From assembly GCA_949752745.1 (NCBI GenBank), contig OX457031.1, forward strand, positions 54,364,803-54,428,802: a stretch of 64,000 bases of DNA, given 5' to 3'. How positions within the stretch are numbered: position 1 is the first letter of the stretch; each line of letters opens with the position of its first letter. Origin of the DNA: Protula sp. h YS-2021 (lineage: Eukaryota; Annelida; Polychaeta; Sabellida; Serpulidae). The notes under the pieces are model-generated. The model ran no database searches, had not been told where the DNA came from, and saw only the letters and a program-made list of their open reading frames with translations. This document shows, one piece after another, positions 56,215 through 64,000 of the stretch. The position numbers were made by a program, and so were the translations under genes.

Positions 56215-56955
56215 CAATGCTGATTCCCGGTCATTATCAGTGCCGATTCCTGATCGTTACAGTGCTGATTCCTGATCGTTATAAGTGCTGATTCCTGATC
56301 GTTATAAGTGCCGATTCCTGATCGTTATCAGTGCCCATTCTTGATCGTTACAGTGCTGATTCCTGATCGTTATAAGTGCCGATTCCTTATTGTTATCAGT
56401 GCCGATTTCTCATCGTTATCAGTGCCGGTTTCTGATCGTTATCAGTGCTGATTCCTTATCGTTATCAGTGTCGATTCTTGATCGTTATCAGTGCTGATTC
56501 CTTCTCGCTATCAGTGCTGTTTCCTGATCGTTATCAGTGCCGGTTCCTGGTAGTTATCAGTGCTGATTCCAGGTCGTTTTCAGTGCCAAATCCTGATCGT
56601 TATCAATGCCAATTCCTGATCGTTATCAGTGTTGATTCCTCATCGTCATCAATGCCGATTCCTGATCGTTATCAGTGCCAATTCCTGATCGTTTTAGTGC
56701 CGGTTCCTGATCGTTATCAGTGCCAATTCATGATCGTTTTTAGTGCTGGTTCCTGATCGTTATCAGTGCCGGTTCCTGATCGTTATCAGTGCTCATTCCT
56801 TATTGTTATCAGTGCAAATTCCTGATCGTTATCAGTGCCGATTCCTGTTCGCTATCAGTGCCAACTCCTGATCGTTATGAGTGCCAAATCCTAATCGTTA
56901 TCAGTACTGATTCCTGATCGTTATCAATGCTGATTCCTGTTCGTTATTATTGGTA
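56215..56955. repeat. 23-bp minisatellite, about 32 copies
   Basis: The unit is TGATTCCTGATCGTTATCAG plus TGC, with CCGATTC/CCAATTC/CCGGTTC variants. Many units contain TGATCGTTATCA, a partial palindrome. Confidence 0.93.
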
Positions 56956-58400
<1,445 letters not shown>

Positions 58401-58834
58401 AGATATTTATATAATCTTGATAAGATCTAAGCGCTGTCCATAAGAATGTTGTCATAATATGAACACACATGTAATAAGACTAATAATACAAAATAGACTA
58501 AAATCAAATATTAAGATAAAACATCTTTGCATCTGGATATGCAATCTAAAAAGTCTTAAGCTGGATTTTTAAAAATATTACGGATATATATCTGTATCCG
58601 TAACTAATAAGATTCAATATGGGGCTTATTCATTGGGGATTTAAACATAATTTAGAGGAAAATCCAAATTCCAGCTGTCGCTATCGGCACGTTATATTGT
58701 CATATTATTTTCAAGTATGTATGGATCTTTAACATATGATTGTTTCTAGTTATTTATTTAAAGCATCTTAAACTAAACAAAAGTACCAATCAAAACTGCT
58801 TATGTTTTACGTATCTGGAAAAAGGCCAGGGTGT
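58401..58834. other. Intron, no feature recognised
   Basis: Unique AT-rich sequence. Confidence 0.5.
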
Positions 58835-59118
58835 GACCTATGCCCGTCGGGCTGGTGACAGATTTGACCCTTGCTCGCCGGGCTGTCTGCAGATGTGACC
58901 CTTGCCCGCAGGGCTGGTTAGAGATGTTACCCTTGCCCGTCGGGCTGGTTACACATCTGACACTTGCGCCCGTCGAGCTGGTTGCAGATTTGATCCTTGT
59001 CCGTCGGGCTGCCTATACAGATGTGACCCTTGCCCGTCGGGCTGGTTACAGATTTGATCCGTGTGCCCGTCGGACTGCCTACAGATATGACCCTTGCCCG
59101 TCGGGCTGGCTACAGATA
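58835..59118. repeat. About 32-bp minisatellite upstream of the stalk exon, nine copies
   Basis: The unit is CCCGTCGGGCTGGTTACAGA plus TTTGACCCTTG. Each unit has a GGTTACAG resembling the true acceptor ACTGTTACAG 35 bp downstream, but the exon bases are not copied. It is therefore not clearly a junction-derived array. Confidence 0.88.
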
Positions 59119-59153
59119 GCGTAACTCATATAGTGTAGTGCTTACTGTTACAG

Positions 59154-59213
59154 TGGCCACCGTCTCACCCTCATTTGTAGACACCTTGCTGAACACCCTG
59201 TCTCTCTCTTTCG
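59154..59213 (+). CDS. Receptor exon: stalk before the membrane
   Basis: A 60-nt exon between CTTACTGTTACAG and TTTCG followed by GTAAGT, a strong donor, phase 1 on both sides. It encodes ATVSPSFVDTLLNTLSLSF, a Ser/Thr-rich linker with no Cys, suited to a glycosylated stalk. Support is the splice signals, the matching phase and its position directly before the transmembrane exon. There is no domain to confirm it. Confidence 0.65.
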
Positions 59214-60122
59214 GTAAGTATACTTATGATTTCGTACAAAGGGAACTGTAATTAACGGATTTCTACTGATCAGCAGGGTGGTCCGGTAACCAAGCTGGGA
59301 GTTTTCATTGCTAAAAATGGCACATGGTTAAGGTCTAAGTAAATTTAGTAAATTTAGACATTTAGTAAATGTGTCGTTTGTGGTTATTGTATTAATAATA
59401 GACAAATTGAGTACATCTCGCAAATGCAGTTGAACTTTCAAGGAACACGAGTGGCCGAATTCACGGTTCGACAGTTTGCTAATGCAATTTGTTTTCGACC
59501 GTTGTTATTAAATAGCTCACCTCTGGAGATCTGTCTGTAATGTATGAACACAAAGGGACAAAAAAAAGTAGCTTCGCTCTTTCTATAAGAGTGCTATTTT
59601 CGCTGAATCCCAAGTGGGTCGGCGGAACAAACAGACCTAATTATACCACAGACAGAACCGCCAGAGAGGTAGGCTGTTAGACAACAACTGTTATGATAAT
59701 AATGATAATCACAGAGCTCTCGTTGGCTGCAGCACTTTTACAAATCCTCAGTTTTTTTATATGTTGTATTATGGAATAGAATATGGCAATATCCTCAGGT
59801 CTGTCCCCTCAAACTTTTAGCGAAGTACGGTGCTACATTTTACGCACCCGAATCTGGATGCAATCATCCTCAACATCCAACTTCCCGCTCAAATTAACGA
59901 TGTAAGATGCTGCATTTTGCACACCACAATCTGCATGAAATCGGTGTTAATACCGGAAGAGTTGCTTGACTGGCTTTAGGCTCCGCTGAGTTGTCGGTTT
60001 CAGTTGCTTCGTTTTTGTCGCAGGGGGGTGGGGGGGGGGGTTGGCGAGGTGTGATATTGCCTAGAATATTCCAAAACCTCGGCTGTATCTACTTACATAT
60101 TCCGTTATTCTTTTTGTGGCAG
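59214..60122. other. Intron
   Basis: No exon recognised. A G-run lies at 60,025-60,041. Confidence 0.55.
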
Positions 60123-60204
60123 AGTATTCGTTGCTGGTTGTGATATCTATAGCAGTGGCCATAGGGATCCTAATCGTTATATGCGGAGTGTGTTGTGTCA
60201 GGAG
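60123..60204 (+). CDS. Receptor exon: transmembrane helix
   Basis: The acceptor is TTCTTTTTGTGGCAG and the donor GGAG followed by GTATGT; phase 1 in, phase 2 out. It encodes YSLLVVISIAVAIGILIVIC then GVCCVRR. This is one hydrophobic helix of about 23 residues ending in Cys (possible palmitoylation sites) and Arg-Arg, the stop-transfer signal of a type I membrane protein. Confidence 0.93.
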
Positions 60205-60379
60205 GTATGTTATTCTTTTTTCTGCCTGAATTAATGTTAAGAAACAGAGTTTTTCAACGAAATGAACTAGAATCACAATTTAGGTATTTTTTTTTTTAAA
60301 ATTACGAGCAGAGGAGTTATAATGAGCTGGCGTGCACATTGAGATTACAAAACTCTAGGCACCATACAGTAAAGTGGCT

Positions 60380-60555
60380 GAGAGTGACGGTTAACTCTGT
60401 GGGTAAGAGCGCTGGTCTAGTCGTCCCTTGGTCCCGTGATCGAATCTGGATCGTGCTTGTAAACAGGGGATTTGCCGTGCCCTGCAATCGTATTAACTAT
60501 GAAAACGTAGTGGATTAGATGACCTATTATGGAATTAAAAATTAGTGTCCAATGA
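60380..60555 (+). mobile_element. tRNA-derived SINE-like repeat, copy 2
   Basis: A D-arm-like GGTTAACTCTGTGGGTAAGA (A box) and a B-box-like GTGATCGAATC are followed by ACGTAGTGGATTAGATGACC and TATGGAATTAAAAATTAG. The body matches the copy at 53,355-53,527. The flanking 60,205-60,379 holds only intron sequence. Confidence 0.55.
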
Positions 60556-60689
60556 GCCTACCTAAAAATACCTGCGAAATTTGTGATAATACTGAAGATC
60601 TCAACAGTAAATGGTAGAATACAAATAATGTTTTAAGGGAAATGCCTTTAATTTATGATAGTTCCGGTCTCATAAGAATGGGAAAAACC

Positions 60690-60905
60690 CCAGCTCTAGC
60701 ACCAGAATAGTAAATCACTGTGTCGGTAATTTCCGTGCTTGTCATGAGTTGATTATCACGGAAATACCCGATTGTAACACCGCAATAATGAATAGGTAAT
60801 TTCTCAAGAGATAATGAGCACGGAAACATCCGAGTTCTGCTTACATAATGGCTAACTGGACATCGGTAATTTCCGTGCTTCTCATGAGTTGCCGACTCCA
60901 TTTTC
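60690..60905. repeat. GGTAATTTCCGTGCTT repeats, direct and inverted
   Basis: TCGGTAATTTCCGTGCTTGT followed by CATGAGTTG occurs at about 60,723 and again at about 60,864. Between them lie inverted relatives such as AATGAGCACGGAAACATCCG, so the stretch can fold. It lies in the last intron. Confidence 0.7.
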
Positions 60906-60964
60906 GAGTAGCAATTGTCACACCCTTCCGCCATGATGGTATTCTTGTCTTGTTTGTTATCCAG

Positions 60965-61904
60965 AAATCAAAAACCAAGAAGATCTAGGCAAGCCATGCA
61001 AAAACCAATCCAGGCAGTACAGCCCACATCCAAACCGGTTTCAAAAATGTCCGGTGATTATAGAAAATTAACTGAAAGTGGAGACATAAAAATTAAGTGT
61101 GACGGTGAAAAATTGCCGCCACCGCCACCTGAACTTCTTGTCAAGGATGGCAGTGAAGTTATAGACGGCCAGAATGGATCTATAACGTACGATTGTATTA
61201 CTGCAAAGATGCCTACGCCACCGCCAAGCCCGACCGCTCCGCCAGTGAGCCCGAGGACGGATAGCACGAGTACCCTGTCTACTACTTGCTCGTATCCAAG
61301 CAACAAGCGTTCGGTGAATACGTCAGCACACATGCACGGTGTGCACACGATGCCGGTGAAAGCGAGGCTGGGAAGTAATTCAAGCCACCCGCGTAGTCCC
61401 CAATCCGCTGGATACTGTAACCGCAATTCTTTTGAGTTCCCCCCGCCGCCCCCGGAAGTATTACGCAATGCTGGTTACCCCCAGGGTGTTCCAAGCTCCG
61501 CACCTCCTACTATGCATAAGCCTTTCACAGAACTACCCGACCATGACATCATTCGCTACCGGATCGTTGATCCAAGACAGGATCCATACAAAAAATACGG
61601 TACCCTTGGTAACAAAGTGACGACTGATAGAATGCCCGATCCACAAGGACGAATGAATGCACGCCAGTTTTCTGACCTGGATTCGCAACAGAACGCGAGT
61701 GTGCCTTACGAATATGGTTATCATTTGAAAACAGGTCAAAAGTTTAAAATTTACCAGCCACTGAATTCTGCACAAAGATCTCCGTATGTGCAGCCGAGGG
61801 AGGAGAGGAACAGGAAGATGCAGAGCGTTGCCTCCTCGTCCCCTGCAAGCTCCGCTAAACTGGCCAAGGGGCAGAAACAACAGGCAAAAACCGGAACGAT
61901 GTAA
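60965..61904 (+). CDS. Receptor last exon: proline-rich cytoplasmic tail
   Basis: The acceptor is CTTGTTTGTTATCCAG. Phase 2 entry completes AGA, and 312 further residues run to TAA. The juxtamembrane part is basic (NQKPRRSRQAMQKP). Proline motifs are LPPPPPEL (about 61,114), PTPPPSPTAPPVSP (about 61,213) and FPPPPPEV (about 61,438). The last is a canonical EVH1 ligand (FPPPP) of Ena/VASP- and Homer-type proteins; the others suit SH3, WW or profilin. Several tyrosines (GDYRKL, IIRYRIVD, KKYGTL, YEYGYHL) could be phosphorylated. There is no kinase or other enzymatic domain. An upstream in-frame ATG at 60,915 lies in the intron and is not the likely start, because the splice phase fits the transmembrane exon exactly. 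Confidence 0.9.
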
Positions 61905-62384
61905 CCCATGCAAACTATCAGTGTGATTTTCTGTTGATTTTTTTAAAAGGTGAATGTAAAAAGTTTGTAATATGTTTCCACAATGTCAGGTGTGACAAAT
62001 CTTCATCTTAGTCAAAGATGTATGTTTGTTTTGTGTATGTACAGAACTGAAGCTTCAAAGTCCCACTTATTTAGTCATTTCAAGATTAACAGTGTCAGAT
62101 GCAAGCGACGCCTTTAGATGTAGAATAAAACGAATAGCGCAAATTTTGAAATGATACCAAAAAAAAAAAAGATTCATAATTAATGAGTTCCATAATCTAA
62201 TAGAATGCGTCATAATCCGGGTTAGGCGATGCAGCTAATCAGTGGCGACTTACAAGCCCTTAAGCGGCCTCACTAGCATTCAAACCATTACAGACCCCCC
62301 CCCCCCCTCCCACCACCACTCCCACGCTAACCCTGATTGTTCCTTGCTTGGTGTATGGTCCCGTGAAGCGAAGATTCCAAACGA
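61905..62384. other. 3' untranslated region and downstream sequence
   Basis: AATAAA at 62,124-62,129 lies 220 bp after the stop. An A-run at 62,159-62,171 follows 30 bp later, near the expected cleavage site. A C-run lies at 62,296-62,308. No gene recognised. Confidence 0.55.
62124..62129 (+). terminator. Poly(A) signal of the receptor gene
   Basis: AATAAA in TAGAATAAAACG, the first canonical signal after the stop codon at 61,904. Confidence 0.65.
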
Positions 62385-63168
62385 GGGGGAGGGAAGGGAG
62401 CGAAAGGTCAAAGCAGGTGGGGCGAACAGTCCAAAAAGACGGGGTGGACAATCCCAACGGGTGGGGCGAACAGTCCAAAAAGGCGGGGTGGACAATCCAA
62501 ACGGGTGGGGCGAAAAGTCCAAAAAGGCGGGGTGGACAATCCCAACGGGTGGGGCGAACAGTCCAAAAAGGCGGGGTGGACAATCCAAACGGGTGGGGCG
62601 AACAGTCCAAAAAGGCGGGGTGGACAATCCCAACGGGTGGGGCGAACAGTTCAAAAAGGCCGGGTGGACAATCCAAACGGGTTGAGCGAACAGTCCGAAC
62701 GGCTGGGGCGAACAGTGCAAACGGGTGAGGTGAACCGTTCAAACGGCTGGGGCGAAAAGTCCGAACGGCTGGGGGCGAACAGTGCAAACGGCTGGGGCGA
62801 ACAGTTCAAACGGCTGGGGCGAGAAGTCCGAACGGCTGGGGCGAACAGTGCAAACGGCTGGGGCGAACAGTGCAAACGGCTGGGGCAAACAGTCCGAACG
62901 GCTGGGGCTAACAGTCCGAACGGCTGGGGCGAACAGTACAAACGGGTGAGGTGAACCGTTCAAACGGCTGGGGCGAAAAGTCCGAACGGCTGGGGGCGAA
63001 CAGTGCAAACGGCTGGGGCGAAGAGTTCAAACGGCTGGGGCGAGAAGTCCGAACGGCTTGGGCGAACAGTGCATACGGCTGGGGCGAACAGTGCAAACGG
63101 CTGGGGCGAGAAGTCCGAACGGCTGGGGCGAACAGTGCAAACGACTGGGGTGAACCGTTCAGATCATA
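62385..63168. repeat. 22/44-bp minisatellite downstream of the receptor gene
   Basis: The first part has 44-bp units made of two halves, GGGGCGAACAGTCCAAAAAG and GCGGGGTGGACAATCCAAAC. The second part (from about 62,690) is a 22-bp unit GGCTGGGGCGAACAGTGCAA plus AC. The two share one ancestor, so the 44-bp form is a higher-order version. About 35 half-units in all. Frames such as GWGEQSKKAG or SPHPFGLSTPP are artefacts. Confidence 0.94.
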
Positions 63169-63554
63169 CGCAGAGCTGGGGATCTTTGAGCCGAACAGTG
63201 TAGAAAGCTTTTTCAGTACCACAGTATTTAATGCATGCATAAAGCGACATAAATTTATATTTGTTCTTTTTTGCACCAGTCGACCCTGTTTCAAATTAAC
63301 AATTTTGTGGCTGAGAAACAGACCAAGTTTTCTATTTAAAAAACCGCCACTAGCATTAGCCAATAAAACACCCAGATAATCTCACGACAGAAATGTTTTC
63401 TTTAGAAGGTTGGGTTAAGCTCTATATGTGTAAGCAATAATGCAAGACAATGTTATTTATTAAAGCATTACATAACTTTTTATTTCTTTTTATTTTGATT
63501 GTTTCAACTCTCAAATGTGCCGACTCCTCCAAAAGGCCGTCTGTGCCGTATGCT
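63169..63554. other. Non-coding stretch
   Basis: No gene recognised. Confidence 0.4.
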
Positions 63555-63662
63555 CATACGGACGAGCTGGATCAGCTCTCGGTAATGACGTATGCTCGCA
63601 CGGACGGGCTGTATCAGCTCTCGGTAATGACGTATGCTCGCACGGACGAGCTGGATCAGTAA
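63555..63662. repeat. About 42-bp repeats, two and a half copies
   Basis: The unit is CGGACGAGCTGGATCAGCTC followed by TCGGTAATGACGTATGCTCG and CA. The copies are almost identical. Confidence 0.88.
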
Positions 63663-64000
63663 TGACGTGTTGGACCATCCAGCTTATGGCACCACCTGGT
63701 CAGTAGGCCTTCAGATTGTCGCCACATTGTTCTAGATTTCTTCTGCTCTTGTCCCAGTGTCGACAGTCTTGTTATAGTATCACTAGTCTTGTTCTGTTGC
63801 AAATAACTACTCAAGCTGATGATGGAGTTACGCGGTAAATATTAAATTGGTTTCAAATCGTCCAGCTAAGATTTTACTCTACTTTTTATTACTGCTTGGG
63901 TATTTGCCTTATGTTGTCGTGAAGCTAAGCTCTGTGTGTTGCGAGACAAAATGCTAGTGTTCAAGAGAACTGCCAAGCCCACAGATCTACCGCAGTACTG
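63663..64000. other. Non-coding stretch to the window end
   Basis: No gene or repeat recognised. The window may stop inside another locus. Confidence 0.4.

Noticed and set aside
58835..59118. Fifth splice-junction-derived array (acceptor of the stalk exon)
   Set aside because: Units contain GGTTACAG like the true acceptor, but exon bases are not copied and the true acceptor lies outside the array; the resemblance may be chance.
60915..60964. Start of the cytoplasmic-tail exon as an independent gene with its own ATG
   Set aside because: The 50 bases before 60,965 are a pyrimidine-rich acceptor region. Joining to the transmembrane exon at 60,204 fits in phase and gives a coherent membrane protein.
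62242..63379. Overlapping frames of about 150-175 codons on both strands
   Set aside because: 22/44-bp minisatellite downstream of the receptor's poly(A) signal.

Overview
The window is animal genomic DNA. It has spliced genes with GT-AG introns, extracellular domains found only in animals (SUEL/galactose-binding lectin, CUB, sushi), tRNA-derived SINE-like repeats, small foldback elements and a very high load of micro- and minisatellites. The repeat style suggests a marine invertebrate, possibly a mollusc, but nothing here fixes the species. Most long open frames are artefacts of tandem repeats whose units lack stop codons.

Layout. 1-7.3 kb: AT-rich non-coding DNA with simple repeats. 7.37-8.6 kb: a signal-peptide exon whose splice donor lies inside a GA-rich minisatellite. 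8.6-14.9 kb: non-coding DNA ending in a 50-bp and a 20-bp minisatellite. 14,960-21,745: a complete 6.8-kb mobile element with 2.45-kb, nearly identical terminal inverted repeats (TIRs), AG...CT termini and a 6-bp target-site duplication (ACGGGT). These are the hallmarks of Polinton/Maverick ends. Only two genes sit between the arms, tail to tail: a C2H2 zinc-finger protein (17,366-18,103, +) and a PC4/SUB1-like single-stranded-DNA-binding protein (18,639-19,190, -). No polymerase, integrase or capsid gene is present. 21.8-41 kb: repeats, several foldback elements and no convincing gene.

41.3-62.1 kb (+): a spliced gene for a type I membrane receptor, rebuilt from nine exons with matching phases. 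The order is SUEL lectin (42,051 and 49,359), CUB (50,333, 51,671 and 52,455), sushi-like (52,900), stalk (59,154), transmembrane (60,123), and a proline-rich cytoplasmic tail with an FPPPP (EVH1-type) motif (60,965-61,904), followed by a poly(A) signal. The first exon is uncertain: 7,368-7,455 (strong donor) and 41,337-41,394 (weak donor) both have the required phase. If the first is right, the mobile element lies in intron 1.

Two things stand out. (1) The Polinton-ended element carries only two DNA-binding proteins, and its arms hold palindromes, tRNA-like units, a 9-bp array and promoters. (2) Minisatellites have repeatedly grown out of splice junctions. Three splice donors (7,455, 42,165, 50,386) and one acceptor (49,358) have each been tandemly copied together with adjoining exon bases, from 3 to about 110 times.
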